This document shows, piece after piece, positions 27,801 to 41,562 of a DNA stretch of 64,000 nucleotides. Source of the DNA: Auanema rhodensis. Lineage: Eukaryota; Nematoda; Chromadorea; Rhabditida; Rhabditidae. Each line of letters opens with the position of its first letter. Positions within the stretch are counted from its first letter, which is position 1. The notes beneath the pieces were generated by a model. That model ran no database searches. It had not been told where the DNA came from and saw only the letters and a program-made list of their open reading frames with translations. The stretch spans positions 6,024,501-6,088,500 of the forward strand of contig OZ059900.1 in assembly GCA_964057225.1 (NCBI GenBank), given 5' to 3'. The translations under genes were made by a program, and so were the position numbers.

Positions 27801-28478
27801 CAAAAGCTATGTTAATGAATGCAGGGCAATCAAATGAGTACAAGCATGGGAATACTCTTTAAATAGCTCGAGAAGTCTGCATACCAATTTATACTTTTAT
27901 AACATTTCTGACGAGAAAAAAAGTAGAATAGAATGTTTACGTATATGAGGTCAAATAGGTTAGGCTTCTTGCAACAATCTTACAACTACTGCCTGTTTAC
28001 ACCATACATCTCGAACAATGTTCATTCGAGATTTTATGAGATATAAATCTAATATTCGTGAAAATAGATAGACTTGACGTATTTCATGCAAGTATTGCTC
28101 AAGTTATTAGACAAACAATGAAAAATTAGTAAAATGGAATAATTAGCTGGCTAGATGTCGAATTGAAATTCTACTTGCATGCATCAGCTTTGTTTCAGTT
28201 CTTCTTAGATTTTTTTCACGGAATTATATGTAATAATAAAATAATGAACAAATACTGAGCTCAATATAATATTAAAACAAAATATGAGCAACATGTTTAT
28301 ATGTATATATACGTAAATGTATTGTTCGAAAGCGCGAACAAGAGTATTTGTAGTTAATCCTTTTCAATTATGCCACATTCTTAATAAGAAGAAAAGTTTC
28401 AAACTTGCATGCTTGGTGTAGCAGAAAACTGATTCAAAACCAGCCACTGACATATGGTAACAGATCAAACATAGAAAC

Positions 28479-28549
28479 TTTCAAGACGGATGAATCGGTG
28501 TCGACAATTTCGTGTCCGGTGTCGTATTAAACACAAAATGCGCAACCAG
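28479..28549 (-). other. Candidate exon or regulatory island with a tandem CGACACCG motif
   Basis: Bounded by a CATTTCAG acceptor and a weak GTTTCT donor on the minus strand. One frame reads LVAHFVFNTTPDTKLSTPIH then stops. The block also holds CGGTGTCG twice on the plus strand (28496-28503 and 28517-28524), starts 21 bp apart, which fits paired protein-binding sites as well as an exon. Confidence 0.25.
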
Positions 28550-30126
28550 CTGAAATGAATAAATTTGCCCTCTTAACAATGCAAATGGTATTATGTATTC
28601 AAATCAAAAATTAGCTAGAATATTTGAAGAGAAACAACTAGTTGAAGTCGTCTCTCTCTTTTTCTCAGGAAATTACGAAACAAATAAAAAAGTAAATATA
28701 TAATATTTCAGTGAAAAAAAAAGTATATCAAGTATTAAGATGGCATGACATGAAATGGTGTACAAATAGTACATTGATGTAAAATTACTATACATATACG
28801 TTTCTTAACTAAAAACAAAAGATGAAAAAATGTTATTTTCGTTAATTTAGCGAATATTAGAAAACGATAGATAAGCCAAAATCAAGAAAAGAAACTAATG
28901 TGATGAAGAAGAATGGGAATAGACTTGAATTTTATGGAAATAAAAAAAGAAAAAAAAGATTAACGGAAAGAAAATAATGAGAAAATAGTGAAAAAAAGGT
29001 TAAAAGTACTAGGAAATCAACAAAAATAATTAGAAACTAGGAAGAATTCATTATTTCCAATCAACGAAAAATACAAAATAATAGGATGATGAATAGTTTA
29101 AAAACTTTTGCAAAAATGCCTAATAGCCTCGAGGCGACATTTTCTGAAATTTTGAGTAGGCAAGGTATACTTCATCTAAGCCACAAAATATACTAATTAG
29201 TTTTGTGAGAAATTCTCGATTTTTCCCTTTTCCGGACATTTTTTCGTCTTTTCCTCTTTCTCAACTTTTTTCCTCTATTTCTCACATTGATCAAAAATTT
29301 TTGACAACTCGATTTTAGTTTTTCAACAATCCACTACAAATTTCTTATAGGTCTGGCGTCAAGAGAGAATCATCAAATTAGAACAGCAACAGTCTTCAAT
29401 ATCGTTTCTTTATTGAAATAATTATAAACTAACTTTCTTGCTAAAATTGAAACAATATTAAGAGTAGCAGCTGTTTCAAAATGTCAGAAGTGACTTATGC
29501 TAAATGGGCCGGGTGATTATATGGCTCAAAAGCAGGCATAGGAGAAAAAAATTTACTTTTTTTGCTATATGTATGTGCCGACATCTAGAAGTGAGTGGGT
29601 ATTAGTATTCAAGAAAAAGGAAGAAGGGCAATGAGACGACTCAAATAACCCTGAGGGGGGTGGCCTGGCGATGACGACAGTGGATTGTCTGGCGGAAGAC
29701 AAGATGAACAGACAGAGACGAGGTGAAAGAGAAATCGAGAGCATAGATCACAAACACAAATGAATACAATGTGAGAACTAGTGCAAACTGAAGAAGATGA
29801 GGACGACTAAAGCAACAGTTTGAAGATATACGAGGACGATACGCGTTAATGATGTGCATAGTATTGCTGCTGATTAGAAAACAGAATAAAACTATATAGG
29901 GAATAGCAAGACAAGCAGACGTTTGAATACAAATTACGATTAAATATCATATAATATATCTAGAACCATATAACTATAACTGTCTTCAGTTATTAAACAT
30001 CAAGAAGAAGAATAAAGCAATGATTAGATAAGAGAAATGTCTGGTTTAACCCGACACTAGACATTTGGATTGCCACTCCTGTAGGTAAGCAGACACAGAC
30101 AAATGGTCAGGCAGGTTTTCAAACGA

Positions 30127-30142
30127 GGGGGGGGGGGAGGGG
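30127..30142 (+). repeat. G-run (11 G, A, 4 G)
   Basis: Homopurine G-run. Similar runs occur as C11 at 41938-41948 and G4AG8 at 60862-60874. Possible G-quadruplex formers, or slippage-prone assembly spots. Confidence 0.8.
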
Positions 30143-33100
30143 ATAAAGAACAGTATGCGCGAAAGGACTTATTTAGTGTGTCATCTCCATATTTATATTT
30201 CGCTAAAATATAATTTTTCTTCATGCCTCTGATAGTCTCTTAAACTTATTTGACTTGTGTGATTCCGAAAATATGATTATCTATATGATTCATATGATCA
30301 CTAACCATATCTCTTAATATATATAGATTCATATACATATACATATATATATTGAGAGAGAGAGAAATACTCTTTTCATTTGTCTCAATCTTTAGAGATA
30401 GGAAATCTTTTATTTAATTTTTCCTCTTCTTACTCCCATTCTTATACCCATTTCACTTTCACTTTCGTACATCTTTCATAGAACCCTATTTTCAAATCTC
30501 TTTCATGTCCATGATCTCTCTATCAATCAATCTCTTTTCAGCACAGTTCACCCGAAAATCTCAGACTGGCGACCTACCTCTTCTCCTCACGTACTTATTC
30601 GCCTACATTCAGATATTGTCACATCATCTTCATTGCATCTTCTCACATTATGAAACGCATCAAGAAAACGTGAACCGTTGTCTTTGTCGCTGTCGCGGAA
30701 TCCGGATGTCGTATCTGTCTACCTATTGTTTTCCTTATTGTCTTGACCATGTCTGCTATGAATGAGTCTGTGTGCGACATAAGTCTGCAAGTCATGCAGT
30801 AAAGTACGCTGGGAGGCCTAACACATTTGTCTTCAAGATACTATGGGTATTTCAGGATTTGATCTCAGGAAAGTTTTTCCAATATCTCTCAAAGAACACT
30901 ACTACGCTTGCATTTTCATTTTCATCACTCGTAAGTCTATAATTTCTTATTTGAAAATCAAACTCCCTAAAGTTTTACATATGAAATCCATATCAAATTT
31001 CATAACAAATTAGGAAATTAGACAGATTATTAATATTTTGGTACAGAGTCAATAACGTTTCAAGTATGGATGGCAAATAAACACTATGAAAGCAGGAAAT
31101 ACAAAAATGAGAACAATGCAAATTGTAGCATAAATACTATATGACCAATGAGCACAATTTGAAGCATATGAGTAATATGAAAAAATGCTGTTTGATGTTT
31201 GAAAGCATTTATTATATTTCATATACATATCCATATATTTATATCATTCACTATGTATATATAAAATATAAATATATTAGTTAGCCTAGTTTTTTTCATT
31301 TCCAAACTAACAGAACATATATAATATATTAAAATACGCTCTATATGTCAAAAAAAGCTTGTACTTTAGGACATATTGAAAGCAATAATTTCAAAATGAA
31401 AATGTTGAGAGTGGCAAATGACAATATATAGAAGTTTTACAAAGCTAAAAACAGAATGATGACAATGAAATGAATTTACAACTGAAAAAGTATGCTGAGA
31501 TTGAACTTGACAAGTTGAAATAAAAAAAAATAATAAGAGATTTGGAAATTCCATGTTAAAAAAAGAAAAAATGAACTAAGTGATCATGTCATACTTAACA
31601 AAATTACGGAACTAAAATTGTTCTCTCTCTTTCGTCCCCTCTCTCTTCCTTTTTCTCTCTCAATTTCAAAAAAAAAATGAATTCAGAAGATTAGTTGTAT
31701 TGTATGTTGATCGGTAAGACGGAAATCACAAGCTAAAATACTAGAGTCAACAAACAATATTATAAAACATAATTTTGTGTAATGAGGTTAAGTATGATCA
31801 AATTGAAAACTATTAGCTCTATAACAATAATCACATTTTGCAATACTATTGAGAAAAAAATAGAATTGGAACCGTATAAATTATTAAAACATGTGCAAAG
31901 ATAAGAATATGAAAAGAAAATGAGAATGAGAGAAAAAGAAAAAAAGCGAGAGCACAGAACAGAAGAAAAGAGAGACTGAGAGGTAGAGGTGTTTTAAAAT
32001 GTGATGGCGAGAAAATGAAAAAAAAATCATATTACTCAATTATCTGTTGTTTATTTAATATTCTTGTAAAGTAATTACATATGTATAAATTTTTTTTAAT
32101 ATACTAATTCGAAACGATATGATTTTGCGAAAAATACAGGTAAGGCGAGGGGAAACTGAAATAGGATATGTTGAAAATGAAAAATATAATAGACATTGTC
32201 AGAAAAGGCCTTGCAATTAACTTTTTCTTTCTTGTAAAAATTCTTTACATCTCAAACCCACGTCATTTTTCTAATTCTTCTCTCTCTCAAGTATAAATTG
32301 TGAATTGCTAACTCTCCACGCCGTCTTTTTCATTAACATCGCTGAATTTCTGTGATAATCAACAGTTCTTCTAGAATATCTTTCCATTTTCCCTTCTACT
32401 TTTTAACTTTTTTTTCTTAATTTTCTCTTCTTTTTTTCTTTATCTCATCGACTTAGTACATAAATTTTTTCTACAAATGACTTTTGCTCACAGTGGAATG
32501 GTTTTCAAAAATGAAACTACAAAAATCATGCATTAAATCAAATTATTTCAACAATAAAATTGCATCATTTTACAAATGATCGTAATCAAAGGAATCAAGT
32601 TTAAAAGTGTCTCTAGTGAAGATGACCTTTATTTTTCAATAATAAGTGAAAAAAAAAAACAATTCAAGACATTCATTTTAGAAAATTTATATTTCAAACT
32701 CTCGAATGAATTATAAACCTTGGAATAATATTATTTTTGTTATTGATGGCAAAAATGGTTCCAAATAAAGATGGAATAGTACTGCACAGAGAAACTGTCA
32801 AACAAAAAGAGAATACGCATTGAAAGCAGGTGAAGGTGAAAGTAATCATAAAAATTTTGAAAGGTTGCCAGAAAAACTAAATCAAATCACTGTATTAGAC
32901 GAATTGAACAAGATACGTTAGCTGTGTATTCACACTTGAAAGTATATTAGTATATGCATTCATGTGTAATTTTGTAGCATTGAATATAATTATATGAGGG
33001 AATAAAAGCAAAATCAGTAAAAGGTGACGTCAAGCGTATGAGAATATGCAAAATGGCAAATTATGAGAAAACAAAAAATGTTGATAATCAATTAAATGAA

Positions 33101-36100
33101 TCAGCATCCAGTTATCCGATAAAAACACAATTATTAGTTATTAAAGACGTTTTTGATAGGAATTGAAAAATAATGATAGAAATAAATGATCGCAATTGGT
33201 GCATTTTGTCACACTTTTCTCTGCTAGAAATCAGGAAAATAATAATGAAAACTGATTAAAAAACAAAATGGAAACAACAGCAAAAAATATGATAAAACTG
33301 ATATAATAAGATTGAACAGTTTAATGGTCACTGATCAAAGAGCAAAACGTGTTTTTTTGCGCTCCTATACTCAGATCGCACACCTAAATGGTATGAAATT
33401 TATTGAAGTTTTCCTAAGAATGCATGTTCAAACATCAGAATCATTGCAACCAGCAAAGGTTAAGATTCTTCACGACAATTCTGTGAACTAATGAATTATA
33501 AGTTGATTCATAAAATAGTCTTGAATTAATAGGTCGATCTGATTTGGAAAATTTACAATGTTACAATTCAAGGTTCTTCTTGAAATGCAAGTAGTTCGTT
33601 CATATTTTACAATCAGTTACGGTTTCAATCATGAAGGGAGCTTATACGTTTTGTATTTATACAAGTATTACAACATATTCTTTCTTCATTTGCTGTGTGT
33701 CAAGTTGATAAGCTAGCTGGTCAGTTATTGGAACATATATGTGTAAATATGAGAAAAATGTCAAAAGACAATTGGTTAACAATGTGATTATAATGATCAC
33801 ATGAATAAATAAAAGGAAATGAAAGAAAAAGCTAATAATATAGGTGGCATACGAAGAAAATGCTAAGTCCTATGATTTATTGCCATTAACCGTGAAATAC
33901 TACTTTCGGTCTTTTCTGCCATTGATATGATTGTCAGAGGTTGTAAAAAGACATTTGCAAAAAAAAAACTAATACAGTGTGCGTATATTCTCCTTCTATC
34001 TTTTTTTCAGTTTGTCAGTCTAAAGTGACAAATGATGGATTAAAAGCAAGAGAATAGTAGTCTAATGGTGAAAACTTTTTAAGAAAATTCAAAATAAATC
34101 GTGTACTTAAACGAAAATTAGTGAATACCGACAGCTATATGTGTAAGGATTGTCAAATAAAAAAAGAACGAGATTAAAGATTCTAAAGTTTTCAACAAAC
34201 CATGAACAACACATTAAGTTTTGAAATTAATGAAGCGAGAGTGAAGATATCTAAGAGATGTTAAGGGTTGGGATGCAAAGTGATTACAGCAACAATACCA
34301 TCAATGATCACTATTTTCAAATAGAAACAAAACAAACTAATTAACGAATACATTACAAGTTTTTTTCAATATTTAAAATAGATCAAAAAGAACTATTTAC
34401 ACTTTTCATATACTCTTGTTAAAAAAAATTTGAAAAATTAGTCAAAATAGAATAGTGCCGGTTTTAATTTTTTTTCTGCTGTCTGAAAAAGTGTTCTTTC
34501 AGTCCATTTTTCATTACAATCGTTTCCGACTATCTGTCTTTCATACCTATTTCTTAAAGCAAGTGTTTTTTTCTCGTACCCTACTGACATTTTCATTAAG
34601 TATCTAAGCAAAGGTTTATATATCGTTCTTGCTCTAAGGTCTAGACTGTTTTACAATAACAGTTCTGTTCAATTTTTTTTCTTTCGTTTCATAGTGAAAA
34701 ATCGATAAATAAGGATAGCAAACGATACGATATATATAATAGTTAGCCATTTAACAGCATAAGCTCAAAGCGGAACAACTGGATGGGGGTGTTAGAAGAT
34801 TTCATATAGAGTTTTCAATGAGCAAAGATCACCGATGAATAATGGGCAGGGTCAGGATGTAACGAATGGTGGCTATGCTGATAACAAAAGATAAATGAAT
34901 ACGAGCAAAGCATCAATGATGCAAAGTTGTAGGAGGAAGAAATGTGAAAGATGAATAACTTGTCAATGATCAAAAGCACTATCTTTAAATAACTACGAAA
35001 TTCATTCAAAAAATTGATGCGAATTCATAAAATAAATCAAAAACGTGTACAACAATAAAAAAAACTATTTCATATATTTAGAATGAGTATAAATTGTGTA
35101 CAAATGTACAATATGAGATTATTGATTTTTTTGAAACAAAAAAATTAAGGAAATATCAGTCATGTGAACAAAATTCACTAGCAAAATAGTGAAGAGATAA
35201 TATGAAATGGAGCTGTTTTAATAATAACTATAGTGAGCAGTCATTTTGCAAAAGAAAAACCTCAACAGAAGACGCAACACATGATAATATGACGAAAGTT
35301 GAGATGTAGGCTCGACATCATTGCAGTATCAGTGTACTCAAAATGAGAAAAAAAATTAATTTGGAAGATTGTTAATCAAAAGTATTAATGAATTTATTTT
35401 AAACTTTGATTATATTCAGGAATATTGATAGAATATAAGTGTTAATTGAGCAAAAACTTTGTTTGGCGCCAAAAAATGAAAATATTATGTTGCATTAAGA
35501 AGGCAAAGAAAATATTTAGAATTTTATATTTTTTTAACAAAGAAAATGTTTTTCATTACTTCTTATGAAAGGTAAATGAAGTAATATTATATGTAACAAA
35601 ACAAAAGACAAAATATAGTTTTCTTAGTTCACATGCTAACCTGATTACTGATACAAGCTTCTTCATAGATAGCTTCTTTTTCAATTCCGCTACTAAGCGT
35701 ATCTCCCATATCAATTCAAATTTTTTCCCGTGTGAAATTCAATCATCAAAGTTCCATTTCATATATTTTGAGAGCTACATGATTGCTGATCTCTTTTGTT
35801 TCAAAGAAAAAAACACTGATGATTTCATCTAAATGAGAATATTGCAATGAAAAACAAATTTTAAAGGCTCAAAAGCAAGATGAGCAAGTGGCAAGAAGAA
35901 CAAGAATAGCGAAGATGAAAGATTGATATTGATATCTCATAGATATGCAAGATTATTAATACTAATTTAGAGATTAAGCTAGAACTAAAGATCAGATGAA
36001 TAGGTATTGCCCCAAATGAGAGAAACAACATTAATGAAAGAAGATAAAAGCAGACGTTCCTCAATTAGATCACTCATTCATCACTTATCTCTTATGTTTT

Positions 36101-37819
36101 AATATAAAAACCAATAAACACATAACTTACTTTGCCATTGATGTGAGATATGATTCTTGATCAGTGGAACTTGCAGTTCTTTTGATATATACTAGCACTA
36201 CTAATGTCAGAGTCGGCAGACTGCCCTCTGTCGGTCATACAGCCTTAAGAATGTATTGCAAATGAACAGCAGAGATATTTCTCTCATTTGCTTCATTAAT
36301 TTGATAGCAGTAAGATCACTTAAACTTTGCATTCAGCTGTGAGAATAATCAAACACCTTTTCCTTTAACTAAGAATAGCCAAGTAATATAATTAAACTGA
36401 AATTCCGTCTAATTGTTCTTAGACATGTTCTCAAAGTAATGCGGAAATAAAACATTTTTCAATTGATTTTAACTTTAAATTTCTGCTGAATAAGCTTATC
36501 AAGTCTTATTTTACAATATAAAAGTTCAAAAACGAGTATTGTGCACGTGTAAGTTTTGAAATTACACCGGAAGAGATTAGTGGCCTTCAGAGCACATGGT
36601 CCTATCATCTTAAATCGAAAAATGTATTTTTAGATCCACCCTCAAACAACTACAGAAACTTGAATCAAATGAAACAATATATAACTTGGAATTCAAAATT
36701 GACATAGAGCTGAAAAAGCTTTTGAATGAGAATATTATTTATTTGACGTTATTATAATCATTTTTCTTAAACTATTACCGCTATAAGTGACAAAATTCAC
36801 ATTTGGAAATTAGTTTAGAACTAAACTGTTTTATCATATTATATTATAGCGAAATAGCATCATTGAGAATTACAGAGCAAAGTATCGTTCTAGTGATATA
36901 TCGACACTTTGCAAGAAATGGCAAATAGTCTAGAGTAGAAATGACTATAAAAAGATAAAACTGTTTGGAAAAAAAAGGAAAAAATATATTTATATATATA
37001 AAAAAATATAAATATACTTTTATTCACAACAAAATATACTTGAGTATCATGAAATTTGTGAATTGAAATTAGTCGAGAACGGTTGAGAAAGACACTGTCA
37101 ACAGAAAAATAAATAAATAAATAATAAGATATGATATTTTCAATGAAAAATATATATAAAAAACAAAAATGAAAGTATATATATATATATGAAAATATAA
37201 TAAATAATAAAACATTTGCCTGTATATATTGAGATAAAAAAATTAATCAGCTAAAACATGACGATGAAAATATGATGTTATACATTTGTTTTCCTGAGCA
37301 TACAGTTGAAGCAGTCTGAATTTACTGCACTGAGATACAAATGATCGGCAAGGAAAGAGGAAGAAGAGCCGTTGACAAAAAAGAGAAAAGTGAGAACAGA
37401 CAGATAAATATATTTGAAGAAGCAGAGAAGGGGGCAAGAAAACAAGTTAATTGTATGATAACATAAAAAAAATGAAAAAATTTTAAAAACCAACTGAATG
37501 TTAGAAGAATTGTATTCAAATTAGATTATTGTAGTTTACATAAAAACATGTGGGACTCAGCATTATAACTTGGAGCGTTATGATTACGAATAAATAGAAA
37601 TGGAAATTATTTTGATTGCGGCTGATGTAGCATGCATTGAGAAGAATAATAAGGAAAACTTTGCTTTCTATATGAATAATCTGATAACTGGAACATTGAT
37701 GTGAGTTGTCAGTAAGTGCGAGATATAAACCGCCTCAAACATATTTCGAGAAAAATGACATTTCATCTGAAAAGTGAAAAGATGCTGCTTATTTCTTTCT
37801 CGTTGACTGACTGATATAA

Positions 37820-40688
37820 CTAACCGACAAAGCATTCGCATGATACCCGCACATTCAGATTATATTTCTTCCACACTTGACATTCTTTTGTGCCGACATT
37901 TCGTAAAACTGCAAAATTCATATGGCGTTGACGACATTTTCCATGCGCTGAAATAATACACTTGCGATACGCTATGTCATTTTGTAGACTGCAAGACAAT
38001 AATTGGGAAAAACATACGATAATCATAAAAGTATAAGCAGGCCTTATCAGTATCGCATGTAATTTCGTTGATGAAAGGTGGAAAAAAATTGTCCGGAAGA
38101 TGTCGAATTGTCTGCAAACATAAGCTCATTTAGATTGTGAAATATTTTTAAAAATTATTTTCAAATTTATTGATTACATTCTCAATGATATCTTCGATTG
38201 CATCATGATCAGTAATAACTAATCTTGCAAGCTATTTTCTCATTTTTCACGTATAAATCATGAATACACTTGAAATATGATTTCAATTCTAATTGGGCTA
38301 TACCTGGCAGGCTCCGCACAAACGAAGATAGCCGTCTTCTTCACTTCCTCGCTTATCGCAACCAAATGGTACCGAATGCGATTCACCTAAAAAATATAAC
38401 GTGAATAGCAATTTCAATTAGAGATGAAAATATTAAAACACCGCTTTCAATTCAATCGAACAATACACCTACCTATTAAGCGTTGTTTTCCTGAGCCAGT
38501 TTCATGATCTTTAACACGATGTTCATTTGATAATGTAGCATTTACAAGAGCCATCAGTACATTTTCATTATTCATTCGTTTAGTACGTCGTAACGATGGC
38601 GATATTATAGATCGTCGTAATTGTTTACTAAAAAAAACAAACACTTATTGATTTCATTCACTATAATTCAGTGTTTACAGTGATAATTCGCGTAAACGAG
38701 CTCGTACAGATACATCCGTCACGCTACACGTCACATTGAGCTCGGAGAGCAGACGTTTCAATGAGTTTGTATTCTTCTCTACAATTTCTTCTAGTTGACG
38801 GGGATTTGTTGTTTCTTTCTGAATTTTAAAACATTTGTAGTTATTTGTAGTTTTTTTCTATTTATATCATATCATCATATGAATATTCTAATTGACTTCT
38901 GTATTTCAATCTCTTTAATCAAGATGAATATAATTTCGAATTTTTGTTTACCTGATATTGATCATGTATGGCTTTATCGATAAAACGTAGTATTCCTAGA
39001 GCATCCCACGCCATCAAATCAGGATTGTATGTTCCTTTCTGTTTCAATTCAGCAACAAGTTCTGGCTGAGTGTATTTCTGACATTCGTGTGATAATGCCG
39101 AAGTAGCCTGCAATACTAATATTTGAATTTTGAATCATGTGTCAGAGTTTCATGTGTATAACACCAAACATAACATGATTATATCTCAATGTGTTGTCTT
39201 CCAAAAATAATTTCCTGTAGAAGAAGAGTCGTTATCAATATTTGCTTTAGCATCTTACAATTTTTTTTCATAGAAAATCATAATATTCTCTTATTCTATC
39301 AAAAATATTGTAAATGTGAATTATGCAACCAAAAACAGTTGTGGTTATTATCATGAGAACGTTGACATCGAATGTTCTGATAAATAATGCAAATTTGGTC
39401 ACGATCTTTGTGACAACAATGATCACAAACATATTTTCCTTATCATACTATATAATTCTCTTATCTTATCGATCATTTTACTTAAAATCAATTTGGAGCA
39501 TTTTCTATTAAAACGGCTAATAATCAGTTTGTTGGGGCCCAAAACTAAAAAATTAAATGTTAAAATTACATTTTATGTGTTTGTATTATATCAAGTGCGA
39601 AGAGCATGAAAACGTGTTTGAATGAGTTTTTTTGAATCAAAATGCGGAAGTTTTGCGTAAATTATACTTGAAAACATCTTGGTTTTCAGTCTAGATTGCT
39701 ATAAGTCAGAACTGGAAAAACTTATTTTTTAATTAAACTTCAAGTTTGTTCATAAGCTATTGAGTTTGATGTCACGATGGTATGTAAAAATAATCGATAC
39801 TTACATTAGCGATAACACTAGAACGAAAACGAATTGCCGCTTGAGCATCAGCAACAAATGCTGGTAATCCGGATGCAGTGGATGAAGATACCAATGATTC
39901 TTCATCAGCATTATGACTTATACTTGTTGCCGTAGAAGAAATTGAGGTTGTGCTACTTGGTGGTAAAGTTGTTGCCGCATTCTCCGCAGATATCGGTGGT
40001 GGAGATGTTGTAGAAGAAGGTAAATCGTTTGCTGTAGACGTTGACAGTTTCACTGTAGATGAGGCTGATGTAGATGTCTGGATTACAGACGGTGAAGATG
40101 TAGTTGTTGTGGTTGACGACACCGCAGTTGATGTCACTGTTGGTGATGAAATCAATAAGGGCGTTGTCGTCGTTGTATTTTCATCCTCTGTTGATGAGAA
40201 CGCTAATGTGGTGGACGCATTTTCAACGGCTTGGACTGTCGTTTCATTTGGAATTGAAACATTTGATGATTCTATTGTTTGTAGTGGCAATATTCGCGCG
40301 ATAAATGATGTATTTCTGAAAAAAAAACTCGAAATCAACAACAGATGAATAAATGTTTCAAAATGAATCAGGTATCATGACTAACCGATCTATTTTTTCT
40401 GGTACCAATGATTGTATTGATCTCCTGAGTCTGGTGAGCTTTTTTTCATTTTGAATGCGTTCAAGTTCACTTCGAAGGTATTTTTCATACTTATCAAGTT
40501 CATCATCTGAACATTGCTGAATTTTTAAATAATAATAACAATTAGTAGAGAACTGAGCAACATTCTTCAAAAAGACATTAAAAAATCATACCAGAACTGA
40601 AATGTTGTGTATCAACAGCGCGCTGGGCCTCACAAAATTGAAAAAATAATAGAAATAAGGCAAGTTGTAGTATGATGCCCCGAGACAT
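37820..40688 (-). CDS. Secreted precursor with a C-terminal PTTH/Trunk-like cystine-knot domain
   Basis: Predicted secreted ligand precursor of about 510 residues in nine or ten exons. It begins MSRGIILQLALFLLFFQFCEAQ, a clear signal peptide with likely cleavage after the Ala-Gln region. A charged segment follows, then a Ser/Thr-rich, mucin-like exon of about 175 codons (39.8-40.3 kb), a helical-looking segment (LGILRFIDKAIHDQYQ), and a furin-type RRTKR site. The C-terminal 110 residues hold ten Cys: one just before a KR pair, then CGAC, EITC, KAC, RKC, GKC, KEC and a final CEC. The pattern C.C...PxFINEITC...C...C....VLRN......VW....VxVSCEC closely parallels insect PTTH (C.C...PRFIETRNC...C...C....ILKR......RW....VSVACLC), plus two extra Cys. 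IL-17 and Spatzle-type knots are alternatives. The last intron is best placed at 46 bp (GTATGT...ACATAG) to keep the frame. Divergent from the astacin gene, 2.8 kb away. Confidence 0.75.
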
Positions 40689-41529
40689 TGGTTTCTACCG
40701 AAAATATAAAATATGTATTATAGCACATATTGAGAACTACTAAAAGTACAACAGAATGAATAATAGTGTAAAGACGACGACTTGAATAAACTACAAACAT
40801 TGAAGTAAAAATGAACTAAACTCTAAACTTTATGAAAGTTGCTCTGAAGATATTTAATAGAAAAAAATACAGAATGAAATTGAGTTTAAATGATTTTTTA
40901 AAAATAGTTATTTAGGAACATTAAAATGATGTTTTCGATGATATACGTTTCAAATAATCGAAATACTAATGAAGAAAGAGAGAGAGAAGATGTGATATAG
41001 ATCAAGAGAAAAGCCGATAGTTAGACAAGTGGTTAATAAAGAGAGACAGAAAGATTCAGAATGGAAGAAGCTAGCAGTTCTGTTTCTTTAGCATTTTCTT
41101 AACCGATCTCGTTATCATTTCTAACATAGCAGAAGGCCAGTTGTTATCCAATCAGCTATAACATACAGATGAAGACAGACAATACTGATTGTGATAAAAT
41201 AGTTAAAGATAAATGAATTGTTATATATTCTTATGTATGACGAGAAAGAGGGGTCTAGTTAATTAACTTGTTTTAAACCTTTATGCTTTGATAGTAAAAT
41301 GGGCAGAATAACTTATGGAAATCAGCAAGTGGGTTGCTTTTTCTTATCAGAAAATTCGATACATTCTAAATGTAAAAGTGTGCTCTCAAACACTTTCATG
41401 CATCGCTGAATGAAACAATAGCTAGAAACGAAGCTTTTTTGAAAGCAATAAATGTTCAGGTTAGCTATCTCCTTGATCCATTTGTCTTGAAATTGATCAT
41501 TATCTGCCTGTAGTCACCAGTTCGGCATC

Positions 41530-41562
41530 ATGGACAAAGATTCTCTCGTTTGTTCACAGCAT
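41530..41562 (+). other. Candidate first exon (MDKDSLVCSQH)
   Basis: ATG followed by eleven codons to a strong GTAAGT donor. Its phase does not fit the exon at 42800 directly, so an intermediate exon would be needed or it is false. Confidence 0.25.

Larger units (their letters stand above)
17616..37819. other. 20-kb region with no convincing protein gene
   Basis: AT-rich, mostly A/G-rich on the plus strand, with pyrimidine-rich blocks near 30.36-30.5, 32.2-32.45 and 34.47-34.7 kb. Less AT-rich islands occur near 18.33-18.53, 21.0-21.1, 24.66-24.83, 28.48-28.56 and 36.17-36.25 kb; they could be regulatory elements, leader exons or small genes. No open frame shows a recognisable domain. The long Phe/Leu/Ser/Lys frames are products of base bias. 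Confidence 0.55.

Noticed and set aside
38000-38029. 29-bp intron GTATGT...CTTGCAG in the ligand gene
   Set aside because: Too short for a nematode intron and it breaks the reading frame; extending to the ACATAG acceptor gives 46 bp and keeps the frame.
39950-40348. 132-codon Val/Asp-rich plus-strand frame
   Set aside because: It is the antisense reading of the Thr/Ser-rich exon of the ligand gene; Thr and Ser codons give Val, Asp and Gly on the other strand.
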